Notes: generated by a model not told the origin, from the sequence alone. Shown: positions 49,102 through 57,729, counted from the first letter of the stretch. The stretch is DNA of 64,000 nt from Ramlibacter ginsenosidimutans (GCF_042678185.1 NZ_JBHUDQ010000007.1); one strand, 5' to 3'. Numbers and translations: made by a program.

Positions 49102-49661
49102 CAGCGGGAGGGCCCTTCGAAGGTGGCGTTGCGCAGGAAGCCCGAGGTGCCCAGGGCGGTTGCGCCGCCGAACTGGCGATGCGCCGCCAGCAGCATGTCC
49201 AGTCGCGCGTCGCGCGTGGTCGCCGCACTGGCCTCCAGCACCGGGGCCGAAGCAGCCGCGGCCGCGACTTGCGGCTGCGAGTTCGCTGCGGCGCCGGCAC
49301 CCCAGAGGTTCCATCCGACCGCGGCCACCGCGGCGAAGGAGGCGACGCCGGCCGCCAGTTTCCACATCATGTCGTTGGCGGACGCACGCTCCGGCCGCAC
49401 CACTGCCTGCGACGCAACCGGTTGGAGCACCGGCTGCTCCGCCTGCAGTCGGCGCTGCAGGCGGGCGAGGAAGACTTCCGTGGGGACGCCCGCATGCGCG
49501 CGCCCCGAGCGCAGGACCTCGCCCACCACATGGTAGGCACACCAGGCCTCGCGCCCTTGGGCATCGGCGGCCGCGGCCAGCACGCCCCGGGCGAAGGCCT
49601 CGCCCTGCAGCTGCCCGTCAGCGAGCGCCGAAATCAGTTCCTGGTCGTCCATCTTGTTCAT
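49101..49661 (-). CDS. rseA: anti-sigma-E factor RseA/MucA
   Basis: A 186-residue inner-membrane anti-sigma factor that holds RpoE inactive until regulated proteolysis. The N-terminal cytoplasmic domain begins MNKMDDQELISALADGQL and contains WCAYHVVGEVLRSG, the standard sigma-binding region. One membrane helix (WKLAAGVASFAAVAAVGWNLW) leads to a short Ala-rich periplasmic part. The ATG at 49661 has AAGGTG six bases upstream. It lies 20 bases after rpoE and overlaps rseB by one base. Confidence 0.93.
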   Translation of the reverse strand: MNKMDDQELISALADGQLQGEAFARGVLAAAADAQGREAWCAYHVVGEVLRSGRAHAGVPTEVFLARLQRRLQAEQPVLQPVASQAVVRPERASANDMMWKLAAGVASFAAVAAVGWNLWGAGAAANSQPQVAAAAASAPVLEASAATTRDARLDMLLAAHRQFGGATALGTSGFLRNATFEGPSR

Positions 49662-49681
49662 TCGATTCACCTTGCCCCGCA

Positions 49682-50317
49682 TCACCAGCGCTTGCCCGAC
49701 TGGTTTTCCAGCAGGGGCTTCACCTTCGCCGAGATCGCCTCCCGCGCGCGGAAGATCCGCGAGCGCACCGTGCCGATCGGGCAGTTCATCACTTCCGCGA
49801 TCTCCTCGTAGCTGAGGCCTTCGATCTCGCGCAACGTGACTGCCTGGCGCAATTCGTCCGGAAGCGCCTCCATGGCAGAGTTCACCGTCACCGCGATCTC
49901 CTTGGCCGCCAGCACCGTCTCGGGCGTCTCGGCGGAGGTTAGTTCGTTCTCGACGCCAGAAGTTTCTTCCTCGTCGTCGCCGCCCCGCAGCGAGCTCTCC
50001 GAGACCACCGGGTCGCGCTTGAGGTCGACCAGGGCTTTTTTCGCGGTATTGACGGCGATCCGGTATAGCCAGGTATAGAACTGCGCCTCGCCGCGGAACT
50101 GGGCGAGCGCGCGGTACGCGCGGATGAAGGTTTCCTGGGCGATGTCCTCGACCAGGTCGGTGTCGCGCACCATCCGCCCGATCAGGCGCTCGATGCGCCG
50201 CTGGTACTTGATCACCAGCAGTTCGAACGCTTTCTGGTCGCCCGCCACCGTACGCTCCACGAGCATCTGGTCGGTATCGCCGGGAGACGGCGCGGGAGCG
50301 GGGGGGATCTTGGTCAT
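49682..50317 (-). CDS. rpoE: RNA polymerase sigma-E factor (RpoE/AlgU)
   Basis: A 211-residue ECF sigma factor directing the envelope-stress response. Region 2 reads QKAFELLVIKYQRRIERLIGRMV...DLVEDIAQETFIRAYRAL, and region 4 reads LREIEGLSYEEIAEVMNCPIGTVRSRIFRAREAI. An acidic linker (GDDEEETSGVENE) joins them and is longer than in E. coli RpoE. The ATG at 50317 overlaps the stop of the preceding hypothetical gene (ATGA). Genes for its anti-sigma factor, co-regulator and target protease follow in order. Confidence 0.95.
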   Translation of the reverse strand: MTKIPPAPAPSPGDTDQMLVERTVAGDQKAFELLVIKYQRRIERLIGRMVRDTDLVEDIAQETFIRAYRALAQFRGEAQFYTWLYRIAVNTAKKALVDLKRDPVVSESSLRGGDDEEETSGVENELTSAETPETVLAAKEIAVTVNSAMEALPDELRQAVTLREIEGLSYEEIAEVMNCPIGTVRSRIFRAREAISAKVKPLLENQSGKRW

Positions 50318-50769
50318 TGTTCGGCCGCGGGCGGCTGGCCTGCGGCGGGCACGTGCGTGCTGGCGCGGGAATATACCGCACGGCGCAGCGCATCCCAGTG
50401 GGACACGTCCGACGCGCGCTCCAGCCACAGCCAGCGCAGGCCACCTTCGCCACGCCATCGCAGGAGCAGGCGCGACTGCAGGTCCAGCGCGATCTCGGGG
50501 CGGCCGGCCACGCTGGTGCCGCCCTCGTCCCAGCACCAGCCGCTGCCGTCCCAGCGCAGCAAGCCCACGGGGGAACGAAGCCACGCTCGCCACCCGAGGG
50601 CCGCAGAGGCAGCGACGGCCGCATACGCGGCGAGCGGGCGCCAGCCCGCAGGGGACTGGAAGCTGAAGACGACGGCGGCAGCGAGCCCCGCCGCGACCAG
50701 CGCGGCGGCGGCACGGGCCGCGAACGCGCTGCGACCCACCGGGTACGTCACCGATGGGGGCGCGTGCAT
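50314..50769 (-). CDS. small membrane protein of unknown function between fabF and rpoE
   Basis: Not recognised beyond its architecture: 151 residues with two hydrophobic segments in the first 60 (AAAALVAAGLAAAVVFSF and PLAAYAAVAASAALGW), followed by a soluble Trp/Arg-rich part (LLRWDGSGWCWDEGG, LLLRWRGEGGLRWLWLERA). The stop overlaps the rpoE start and its ATG lies seven bases from the fabF stop, so it is firmly inside the operon. The soluble part resembles the YgfX-type membrane toxin family near other rpoE-type genes only in a general Trp/Arg-rich way; I do not assign it. Confidence 0.7.
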   Translation of the reverse strand: MHAPPSVTYPVGRSAFAARAAAALVAAGLAAAVVFSFQSPAGWRPLAAYAAVAASAALGWRAWLRSPVGLLRWDGSGWCWDEGGTSVAGRPEIALDLQSRLLLRWRGEGGLRWLWLERASDVSHWDALRRAVYSRASTHVPAAGQPPAAEQ

Positions 50770-50776
50770 GGGGAGC

Positions 50777-52018
50777 TCAGATGCGCCTGAACACCAGCGA
50801 GCCGTTGGTGCCGCCGAAGCCGAAGTTGTTCTTCAGCGCGTATTCGATCTTCAGGTCCCGCCCCACGTTGGCGCAGTAGTCCAGGTCGCATTCCGGATCC
50901 TGGTTGAAGATGTTGATCGTCGGCGGGCTCTTCTGGTGATGGATCGCCAGGACGGTGAAGACCGACTCGATGCCACCCGCGCCACCGAGCAGGTGGCCGG
51001 TCATCGACTTGGTGGAATTCACCACCACCTTCTTCGCGTGGTCGCCCAGCGCGAGCTTGATGGCATTGGTCTCGTTGATGTCGCCCAGCGGCGTGGAGGT
51101 GCCGTGGGCGTTGACGTATTGCACCTGGTCGGGGGCTATCCCGGCGTTCTTCAGTGCGGCGGCCATGGAGCGGCGCGGGCCTTCCACGTTCGGCGCGGTC
51201 ATGTGGTACGCGTCGCCGCTCATGCCGAAGCCGGACAGCTCGGCGTAGATCTTCGCGCCGCGCTTCTTCGCGTGCTCGTATTCCTCGAGCACCAGCACGC
51301 CGCCGCCCTCACCCAGCACGAAGCCGTCGCGGTCCTTGTCCCAGGGGCGCGAGGCGGTCTTGGGATCGTCGTTGCGCGTGGACAGCGCGCGGGCCGCGGC
51401 GAATCCGCCCACCCCCAGGGGCGAGACGCACGACTCCGCACCGCCGGCGATCATCACGTCCGCATCGCCGCTCTCGATCAGGCGGCCCGACAGGCCGACG
51501 GCGTGCAGGCCGGTGGTGCAGGCCGTGACGACGGCGATGTTCGGACCCTGGAAGCCGTGCCGGATGGAGACGTGCCCGGAGATCATGTTGATGATCGACG
51601 CCGGCACGAAGAAAGGCGAGATGCGGCGCGGGCCTCGGCTCATCATTTCCGAGTGCGTCTCCTCGATCATCGGCAGCCCGCCGATGCCGGAGCCGACGTT
51701 CACCCCGATGCGCGTGGCCAGTTCCGGATCGAGCTGCTCACCCGAGGGCAGCCCCGCATCGCGGATCGCCTCGTCGGCCGCGGCCAGCCCGAGGTGGATG
51801 AAGCGGTCCATGTGACGCGCTTCCTTCTCCGGCATGTAATCGGCCACGTTGAAGCCCTTCACCTGCCCGGCGAACTTCACCGCGAGGTTCGCGGTGTCGA
51901 AGGACGTGATGGCCTCGATGCCGCTCTTGCCCTCGAGCAGGTTGGACCAGGACTCGGCGACGGTCTTTCCCACCGGGCTGACGCAGCCCAGTCCCGTCAC
52001 GACAACGCGGCGACGCAT
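50777..52018 (-). CDS. fabF: 3-oxoacyl-ACP synthase II
   Basis: Condensing enzyme for fatty-acid chain elongation, including the step that sets the C16:1/C18:1 ratio. The 413-residue product has the nucleophile Cys167 in VVTACTTGLHAVG and the catalytic histidines in VNAHGTSTPLGD and KSMTGHLLGGAGG, with FGFGGTNGSLVF at the C-terminus. It follows acpP by six bases, the standard acpP-fabF order. Confidence 0.96.
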   Translation of the reverse strand: MRRRVVVTGLGCVSPVGKTVAESWSNLLEGKSGIEAITSFDTANLAVKFAGQVKGFNVADYMPEKEARHMDRFIHLGLAAADEAIRDAGLPSGEQLDPELATRIGVNVGSGIGGLPMIEETHSEMMSRGPRRISPFFVPASIINMISGHVSIRHGFQGPNIAVVTACTTGLHAVGLSGRLIESGDADVMIAGGAESCVSPLGVGGFAAARALSTRNDDPKTASRPWDKDRDGFVLGEGGGVLVLEEYEHAKKRGAKIYAELSGFGMSGDAYHMTAPNVEGPRRSMAAALKNAGIAPDQVQYVNAHGTSTPLGDINETNAIKLALGDHAKKVVVNSTKSMTGHLLGGAGGIESVFTVLAIHHQKSPPTINIFNQDPECDLDYCANVGRDLKIEYALKNNFGFGGTNGSLVFRRI

Positions 52019-52024
52019 TCTGGA

Positions 52025-52264
52025 TCAGGCCTTCTGGTGCTGCTGTGCGTAGTCGATGGCGTTCTGCACCGTCGTGATCTTCTCGGCGTCTTCGTCGGGG
52101 ATCTCGATGCCGAACTCGTCTTCGAGGGCCATGACCAGTTCCACCGTGTCCAGCGAGTCGGCGCCGAGGTCGGCCACGAAGGCCTTTTCATTGGTGACCT
52201 GGGACTCTTCCACGCCGAGTTGCTCGGCGATGATTTTCTTGACACGTGCTTCGATATCGCTCAT
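52025..52264 (-). CDS. acpP: acyl carrier protein
   Basis: A 79-residue acidic carrier that holds growing acyl chains on a phosphopantetheine arm at Ser37 (ADLGADSLDTVELVMALE). Very conserved throughout (MSDIEARVKKIIAEQLGV at the start). It is modified by AcpS, encoded in this window at 38966-39376. A 94-base gap upstream of it contains a likely own promoter, in keeping with the high expression of ACP. Confidence 0.97.
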   Translation of the reverse strand: MSDIEARVKKIIAEQLGVEESQVTNEKAFVADLGADSLDTVELVMALEDEFGIEIPDEDAEKITTVQNAIDYAQQHQKA

Positions 52265-52298
52265 GGGGTTCCCTCAGAGGGTTTGTGATGAATCCGCG

Positions 52299-52325
52299 AT
52301 TTTAAGCCGGGCGGAGGGTCCGGCT
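52299..52325 (-). promoter_or_regulatory. candidate acpP -10 element with overlapping fabG-end hairpin
   Basis: On the minus strand TAAAAT (complement of 52299-52304) lies 35 bases before the acpP start and just after the small stem AGCCGG/CCGGCT (52305-52310 with 52320-52325). It may be a promoter, a weak fabG terminator or both. No convincing -35 element is visible. Confidence 0.4.
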
Positions 52326-52358
52326 GGGCAGGGCCCGGGCGGGCAGCGCGATGGCCGG

Positions 52359-53111
52359 TCAGCCCATGAACATTCCGCCGTTCACGTGGAGCTCCTGGCC
52401 CGTCACGTAGCCGGCCTGCGGCGAGGCCAGCCAGGCCACCGCGTGGGCGATGTCGGCCGGCTTGCCGAGGTGGCCGAGGGGGATCTGGCCCAGCAGTGAC
52501 TTCTGTTGTTCTTCCGGCAGTGCGGCCGTCATGTCGGTCTCGATGAACCCGGGCGCCACGCAGTTCACCGTGACGCCCCGGCTGCCGAGCTCGCGGGCGA
52601 GCGCGCGCGTCATGCCGGCGACGCCGGCCTTGGCGGCGGCATAGTTCGCCTGGCCGGGGTTGCCGGACGCACCCACCACGCTCGTGATGCTCACGATGCG
52701 GCCGTAGCGCTGCTTCATCATCGTGCGCATCACGGCGCGGCTCATCCGGAACACGGCCTTCAGGTTCGTGTCCAGCACCGCGTCCCAGTCCTCGTCCTTC
52801 ATGCGCATGGCGAGCTGGTCGCGCGTGATGCCGGCGTTGTTCACCAGCACGTGGAGACCACCGGCCTCCTTCGCGATCGCATCCACCAGCGCCTCGCCGG
52901 CCTTGACGTCGTTGACGTCGAGCCGGGCGCCGCGGCAATCCGAGAACTGCGCCAGCGCGTGCGTGATCTTGCCGGCGCCCTCGTCCGTCGTCGCCGTGCC
53001 GATCACCTTCATGCCCCGCGCCGCGAGCTCGTGGGCGATGGCCGCGCCGATGCCGCGAGACGCGCCGGTCACGAGCGCCACCTGTCCGTGCATGTCGATG
53101 TGCGTGCTCAT
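52359..53111 (-). CDS. fabG: 3-oxoacyl-ACP reductase
   Basis: NADPH-dependent reductase of the fatty-acid cycle. The 250-residue short-chain dehydrogenase has the cofactor motif VTGASRGIGAAIA, the NNAG motif LVNNAGITRD, the catalytic Ser in ITSVVGASGNPGQ and Tyr/Lys in ANYAAAKAG, then FIETDMT and the C-terminal YVTGQELHVNGGMFM. The ATG at 53111 overlaps the fabD stop by four bases. Confidence 0.96.
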   Translation of the reverse strand: MSTHIDMHGQVALVTGASRGIGAAIAHELAARGMKVIGTATTDEGAGKITHALAQFSDCRGARLDVNDVKAGEALVDAIAKEAGGLHVLVNNAGITRDQLAMRMKDEDWDAVLDTNLKAVFRMSRAVMRTMMKQRYGRIVSITSVVGASGNPGQANYAAAKAGVAGMTRALARELGSRGVTVNCVAPGFIETDMTAALPEEQQKSLLGQIPLGHLGKPADIAHAVAWLASPQAGYVTGQELHVNGGMFMG

Positions 53112-54058
53112 TGCAGCATTCCCTTCACTTCCGCCAGTGTCGCGGGATCGAGGATGGCGGCGGACGCCAGCGACGCGTCGATGCGCTTCACCAGTCCGGC
53201 GAGCACCTTGCCCGGGCCGCACTCGACGATCGTCGTGACGCCCCGGCCCTGGATCGCGCGCACGCATTCCACCCAGCGCACCGGCCCGAACGCCTGTGCG
53301 TACAGCGCGGCACGGATGCGGTCGGGGTCCGTTTCAACCTTGACCTCGATGTTGTTCACCACCGGGATGCGCGGACTCTCCAGCTTCGTTTCGGCCAGCC
53401 GCGCCTTCAGCTTTTCGGCCGCCGGCTTCATCAGGCTGGAGTGGAACGGCGCGGAGACGGGCAGCAGCAGCGCGCGCTTGGCGCCCATCGCCTTCAGCAC
53501 TTCGCACGCCTTGTCGACGCCGGCCTTGCTGCCGGCGATGACGGTCTGCGCAGGATCGTTGAAGTTCGCGGCCTCGACCACTTCGCCGGTGTTCACGCCG
53601 AGCTGGCGCAGCGCCTCGGCGCAGCCCTCGATCACCTTCTGGGCATCGAGCCCGAGGATGGCCGCCATCGCGCCGGTGCCCACGGGCACGGCTTCCTGCA
53701 TCGCCTGCGCACGGAAGCGCACGAGCGGCGCGGCGTCGGCGAGCGCGAGCGCACCGGCGGCGACCAGCGCGGTGTATTCGCCCAGCGAGTGACCCGCCAC
53801 GACCGCCGGCTCGGCGCCGCCTTCGGCGCGCCAGGCGCGGTAGGCGGCGATGCCGGCTACCAGCATCACCGGCTGCGTATTGGTGGTGAGCGCGAGCGCT
53901 TCCTTGGGCCCTTCGTGGATCAGGCGCGCGACGTCCTCGCCGAGCGCATCGGAAGCCTCCTTCAGGGTCTCGCGCACCGCGGGGTGGTCTCCCCAGGCGT
54001 CGAGCATGCCCACGGACTGCGAGCCCTGGCCGGGAAACACGAAGGCGAACGGATGCAT
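53108..54058 (-). CDS. fabD: malonyl-CoA:ACP transacylase
   Basis: A 316-residue enzyme that loads malonyl groups onto ACP. Motifs are FPGQGSQSVGML at the N-terminus, the nucleophile Ser91 in VVAGHSLGEYTALV, the Arg in FRAQAMQEAVP and the His in LPVSAPFHSSLM. It lies between fabH and fabG, as in most bacteria, with a 38-base gap from fabH. Confidence 0.96.
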   Translation of the reverse strand: MHPFAFVFPGQGSQSVGMLDAWGDHPAVRETLKEASDALGEDVARLIHEGPKEALALTTNTQPVMLVAGIAAYRAWRAEGGAEPAVVAGHSLGEYTALVAAGALALADAAPLVRFRAQAMQEAVPVGTGAMAAILGLDAQKVIEGCAEALRQLGVNTGEVVEAANFNDPAQTVIAGSKAGVDKACEVLKAMGAKRALLLPVSAPFHSSLMKPAAEKLKARLAETKLESPRIPVVNNIEVKVETDPDRIRAALYAQAFGPVRWVECVRAIQGRGVTTIVECGPGKVLAGLVKRIDASLASAAILDPATLAEVKGMLQ

Positions 54059-54096
54059 GCTTGTCTCTCTTTGCGGATGGCCGCGCAGCGCGCGGC

Positions 54097-55074
54097 CTAG
54101 AAGTCCAGCAGGACCGCGCCCCAGGTGAAGCCGCCGCCCACGCCTTCCAGCATGAGGGTGTCACCCTTCCTGATCTTGCCCTGGCGCACCGCGGCGTCCA
54201 TGGCCAGCGGGATCGACGCGGCCGAAGTGTTGCCGTGCTCGTCGACCGTGACCACCAGCTTGTCGGCGGGGACCTTCAGCTTGCGCGCGGTGCCCTGCAT
54301 GATGCGGATGTTGGCCTGGTGCGGGATCAGCCAGTCGATGTCGGCCTCGGTCTTGCCCGCCTTCGCCAGCGTGGCGCGGGCCGCCTGCTCGAGCACGCCC
54401 ACGGCGAGCTTGAACACGGCCTGGCCATCCATGCGCAGCAGCGGATTGCCGTGCACCTTGCCGCCGGACACGCCGCCCGGCACGCAGAGGATCTCCACGT
54501 GCTTGCCGTCGGCATGCAGGTCGCTCGCGAGGATGCCGGGCGTGTCCGATGCTTCCAGCACCACGGCGCCGGCGCCGTCGCCGAACAGCACGCAAGTCGT
54601 GCGATCGCTGAAATCGAGCAGGCGCGAGAACACCTCGGAGCCGATCACCAGGGCCTTGCTCGCGCTGCCGGTACGAATCATCGCGTCCGCCACGGTGAGG
54701 GCATACACGAAGCCGCTGCAGACGGCCTGCACGTCGAAGGCCGGACAGCCCGCGATGCCCAGCTTGTTCTGCAGGATGGTGGCCGTCGAGGGGAACACCA
54801 TGTCGGGCGTGGACGTGGCGACGATGATCAGGTCGATCTCGGACGCCTGGCGGCCCGCCATCTCCAGCGCGTGGCGCGCGGCGTGCACGCCGAGGTCACT
54901 GCTGCCGACGTCGGGTGCGGCGAAGTGGCGCGCCCGGATGCCCGTGCGTTCCACGATCCACTGGTCCGAGGTCTCCACTCCGGCGGCGGCCAGTTCGGCC
55001 GCGAGGTCCGCGTTGGTCACGCGGCGAGGCGGCAGGAAGCTGCCCGTGCCCGTGATCCGGGAATATCTGGTCAT
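54097..55074 (-). CDS. fabH: 3-oxoacyl-ACP synthase III (initiation)
   Basis: A 325-residue enzyme that starts fatty-acid synthesis by condensing acetyl-CoA with malonyl-ACP. The catalytic triad is visible as Cys119 (QAVCSGF), His in PHQANIRIM and Asn in HGNTSAASIPLA. TGIRARHFA and GDGAGAVVLEAS are further family markers. It begins two bases after the plsX stop. Confidence 0.96.
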   Translation of the reverse strand: MTRYSRITGTGSFLPPRRVTNADLAAELAAAGVETSDQWIVERTGIRARHFAAPDVGSSDLGVHAARHALEMAGRQASEIDLIIVATSTPDMVFPSTATILQNKLGIAGCPAFDVQAVCSGFVYALTVADAMIRTGSASKALVIGSEVFSRLLDFSDRTTCVLFGDGAGAVVLEASDTPGILASDLHADGKHVEILCVPGGVSGGKVHGNPLLRMDGQAVFKLAVGVLEQAARATLAKAGKTEADIDWLIPHQANIRIMQGTARKLKVPADKLVVTVDEHGNTSAASIPLAMDAAVRQGKIRKGDTLMLEGVGGGFTWGAVLLDF

Positions 55075-55076
55075 TT

Positions 55077-56126
55077 CTAGTTCGTGGCCGCTTCCAGCTG
55101 CGCGTCCCCTGCGCTGCTCGCAAGGAGCGGACGCGCGTGGGCGATGCGGCTCTGGACGCGGTCCAGCAAATTGTTTCGGGCCGCATCATACGCGCGGTTG
55201 AGGGCCTGCTCGAACGCATAGTCGTCGGCCGACCCGTGGCTCTTGACCACCAGCCCGCGCAGGCCCAGCAGCGCCGCACCGTTGTAGCGCCGATGGTCCA
55301 CGCGCTTCTTGAGCGCCGACAGCACCGGATAGGCAGCGATGGCGGCGAGCCTGGTCAGCGGGCTGCGGCCGAACTCCTCCTTCAGGAAGGAGACGATCAG
55401 CGAGGCGACCCCTTCGCTGGTCTTGAGCATCACGTTGCCGACGAAGCCGTCGCACACCACGATCTCGGTCGTGCCCTTGAAGATGTCGTTGCCTTCGACG
55501 TTGCCGAAGTAGTTGAGGTCGCCGGCCGCGCCGGCCGCGCGCAGCAGCTCGCCGGCCTTCTTGATCACCTCGTTGCCCTTGATCACTTCCTCGCCGATGT
55601 TCAACAGGCCGACGCTCGGACTGTCGTGCCCCGTCATCGCGGAGACCAGCGCGGAGCCCATGACCGCGAACTGCAGCAGGTGCTGCTCCGTGCAGTCCAC
55701 GTTGGCGCCGAGGTCCAGCACCGTGGTCGCCTCGCCCTTGGCGTTGGGCATCTGCGTGGCAATGGCGGGGCGGTCGATGCCGTCGAGCGTCTTGAGCAGG
55801 TAGCGCGCGAGCGCCATCAGCGCGCCCGTGTTGCCGGCGGAGACGGCGACCTGCGCCTGCCCCTCCTTCACCTGCCGGATCGCCACGCGCATGGACGAAT
55901 CCTTCTTCTTGCGCAGGGCGACCTCGACGGGGTCGTCCATCGCCACCACCTCGGTGGCGGGCACGACGCGGGCACGGGGATGCTGCAGGGATGCGAGGGC
56001 CGCGGGCGCGCCCACGAGCAGCAGGTGCGCGTCCTCGTGCGCCTGCAGGAAGTTGCGGCAGGCAGCCAGGGTGATGCGGGGGCCATGGTCGCCGCCCATG
56101 CAATCGACAGCCAGGGTGGTCGTCAT
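55077..56126 (-). CDS. plsX: phosphate acyltransferase PlsX
   Basis: A 349-residue enzyme that makes acyl-phosphate from acyl-ACP for glycerolipid synthesis. Family motifs are AVDCMGGDHGP at the N-terminus, VSAGNTGALMALA, GANVDCTEQHLLQFA and VCDGFVGNVMLKTSEG. It is followed at once by fabH. A terminator-like hairpin precedes it after rpmF, so at least part of its transcription should start downstream of that point or read through it. Confidence 0.95.
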   Translation of the reverse strand: MTTTLAVDCMGGDHGPRITLAACRNFLQAHEDAHLLLVGAPAALASLQHPRARVVPATEVVAMDDPVEVALRKKKDSSMRVAIRQVKEGQAQVAVSAGNTGALMALARYLLKTLDGIDRPAIATQMPNAKGEATTVLDLGANVDCTEQHLLQFAVMGSALVSAMTGHDSPSVGLLNIGEEVIKGNEVIKKAGELLRAAGAAGDLNYFGNVEGNDIFKGTTEIVVCDGFVGNVMLKTSEGVASLIVSFLKEEFGRSPLTRLAAIAAYPVLSALKKRVDHRRYNGAALLGLRGLVVKSHGSADDYAFEQALNRAYDAARNNLLDRVQSRIAHARPLLASSAGDAQLEAATN

Positions 56127-56179
56127 GGCTTCAACTGTAGAGGCAAACGGCAGGCGTCCAGGGACGGGGGCGAGACAAG

Positions 56180-56211
56180 AAAAAGGCCCGGCGTGCGTGC
56201 GCAGCCGGGCC
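56180..56211 (-). terminator. Intrinsic terminator between rpmF and plsX
   Basis: The stem GGCCCGGC/GCCGGGCC (56185-56192 with 56204-56211) is followed on the minus strand by five T residues (56180-56184). It lies 17 bases past the rpmF stop and 53 bases before the plsX start, so it separates the ribosomal-protein message from the lipid genes, at least partly. Confidence 0.75.
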
Positions 56212-56228
56212 CTGGACGTGATGCGGAA

Positions 56229-56411
56229 TCAGGCGTCGTTCTTCGTCTTGAGGACCTTGCGGCCCTTGTAGAAGCCGTTCGGGCTGATGTGGTGGCGCAG
56301 GTGCGTCTCGCCGGTGGTCGGCTCGACCGCGATGCCGGGCACCGTCAGCGCGTTGTGCGAACGGTGCATGCCGCGCTTGGACGGCGACTTCTTGTTTTGC
56401 TGGACGGCCAT
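56229..56411 (-). CDS. rpmF: 50S ribosomal protein L32
   Basis: A 60-residue, strongly basic ribosomal protein (MAVQQNKKSPSKRGMHRSHN at the start, CXXC zinc motif absent, as in the zinc-independent form). The order DUF177-rpmF-plsX is conserved across bacteria. A hairpin in the leader (56412-56443) places the ribosome-binding site AGGAG next to its stem. Confidence 0.97.
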   Translation of the reverse strand: MAVQQNKKSPSKRGMHRSHNALTVPGIAVEPTTGETHLRHHISPNGFYKGRKVLKTKNDA

Positions 56412-56443
56412 GACGGGCTCCTGGATTCGTTGTGCCGCCCGTC
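56412..56443 (-). promoter_or_regulatory. Leader hairpin directly before the rpmF start codon
   Basis: GACGGGC (56412-56418) and GCCCGTC (56437-56443) form a perfect 7-bp stem around an 18-base loop that contains the rpmF ribosome-binding site AGGAG; the stem base touches the start codon. The neighbouring 12-base palindrome GTCATGCATGAC (56441-56452) overlaps the outer arm. A translational control element is plausible. Confidence 0.45.
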
Positions 56444-56555
56444 ATGCATGACGCCAGCAGCGGGTGGAAGGGTTGGACAAGGCGCATCGGGGCGGCAGGG
56501 CCTGCAGACAGTGCAGCAGCCTCCCAGGCGCGAAGCCCGCGATTATAGCCCAAGC

Positions 56556-57098
56556 CTACTTCCCCGTCTTCATCCGGCCCAGCACGGCGAACGGGTTCTC
56601 CCGTTCCGCGTCCCCCGTGTCGAAGTCGGGGTCGACGGCAGACATTTTCACGGGCTCGGGACAGACCTCGTGGCGCGGCGCCACGGGCATCTCCATCAGC
56701 AGCTCGTCCTCGACCAGTTCCAGCAGGTCGAAGCTGCGGGACAAGGCCAGCAGGTCTTCCTCGGAGGTGTCGTCTTCCGCCGCGGCCGTTGCCTCGTCCG
56801 TCACGAAGCGGAAGGACCGGTCCACGGTGACCGGGACGTCGACCGGCATGAGGCAACGTTGGCACACCAGCGGCAGTGTCGCGCTGGCGTTCAGGTGCAG
56901 CCACACCTGCGGATGCACGTGGCGCGGATTGAGCAGCTCGCCCTTTGCGTCCCAATGCACCGTGGTCTCGTTCGGCGAACCCACGGTTTCCGCGGCCAGC
57001 CGCCTGAACCTGGCGAGGCCTTCGTCGGCCGCGATCCCCGCGCCTTCCTCGGCGAAACGGTGAACGTCCAGGCGATGCGGGTCGAAGTCCTTGGCCAT
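56556..57098 (-). CDS. yceD: DUF177 (YceD) family protein
   Basis: A 180-residue protein of the DUF177 family, linked to 23S rRNA accumulation in plants and bacteria. It contains the paired cysteines LVCQRCLMPVDVPV and the acidic segment DLLELVEDELLMEMPVAPRHE typical of the family. The ATG at 57098 (MAKDFDPHRLDVHR) is chosen; an upstream start would run into the divergent maf gene. It is transcribed ahead of rpmF, the conserved yceD-rpmF pair, with 144 bases between them. Confidence 0.9.
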   Translation of the reverse strand: MAKDFDPHRLDVHRFAEEGAGIAADEGLARFRRLAAETVGSPNETTVHWDAKGELLNPRHVHPQVWLHLNASATLPLVCQRCLMPVDVPVTVDRSFRFVTDEATAAAEDDTSEEDLLALSRSFDLLELVEDELLMEMPVAPRHEVCPEPVKMSAVDPDFDTGDAERENPFAVLGRMKTGK

Positions 57099-57123
57099 GA
57101 ACCCAGTGTAAGAGAATCGGCGC

Positions 57124-57729
57124 ATGCCCCCGTTCCCCGCAAGCAACCCGTCCCGTGCCGTGGTGCTCGGCTCCACCTCGCCCTATCGGCGCGAACTGCT
57201 GTCGCGCTTGCGCCTGCCGTTCACGGTCGAGCCACCCCAGGTCGATGAAACGCCGGCGCGGGGCGAAACGCCCCTGGCGCTGGCGCGCCGGCTCGCCGCA
57301 GCGAAGGCAGCCGCGGTGGCGCGCCTGCATCCGGACGCGGTGGTGATCGGCTCCGACCAGGTGGCCGACCTCGACGGCGAGCCGCTCGGCAAGCCGGGCA
57401 CGCACGCGAATGCGGTGGCCCAGCTGCGCCGCATGAGCGGGCGCACGGTGGTGTTCCAGACCGCGCTCACCGTGCTGTGCGACGCGACCGGTTTTGCGCA
57501 GCACGACCTCGCCCCGGTGCGCGTGCGCTTTCGCGCGCTGGACGACGCGGAGATCGAAGCCTACCTGCGGGCCGAGCAGCCGTACGACTGCGCGGGCAGC
57601 GCCAAGAGCGAGGGACTGGGCGTCGCCCTGCTCGAAGCGATCGAGAGCGACGACCCCACGGCGCTCGTCGGCCTGCCCCTGATCCGCACCTGCCGCATGC
57701 TGCGCGCGGCCGGCGTGCGCGTGCTCTGA
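57124..57729 (+). CDS. maf: Maf-family nucleoside triphosphate pyrophosphatase
   Basis: A 201-residue housecleaning pyrophosphatase that removes non-canonical nucleotides. It has LGSTSPYRRELLSRL at the N-terminus, VIGSDQVADLDG and LRRMSGRTVVFQTALTVLC. Position next to yceD-rpmF points to the YceF subgroup (7-methyl-GTP pyrophosphatase), which I infer from neighbourhood. It is divergent from yceD with a 25-base gap; its TGA overlaps the next ATG (TGATG). Confidence 0.9.
   Translation: MPPFPASNPSRAVVLGSTSPYRRELLSRLRLPFTVEPPQVDETPARGETPLALARRLAAAKAAAVARLHPDAVVIGSDQVADLDGEPLGKPGTHANAVAQLRRMSGRTVVFQTALTVLCDATGFAQHDLAPVRVRFRALDDAEIEAYLRAEQPYDCAGSAKSEGLGVALLEAIESDDPTALVGLPLIRTCRMLRAAGVRVL

Noticed and set aside
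50314..50769. Assignment of the fabF-rpoE spacer gene as a YgfX-type toxin-like membrane protein
   Set aside because: The resemblance is limited to two N-terminal helices and Trp/Arg content; no diagnostic motif is visible.
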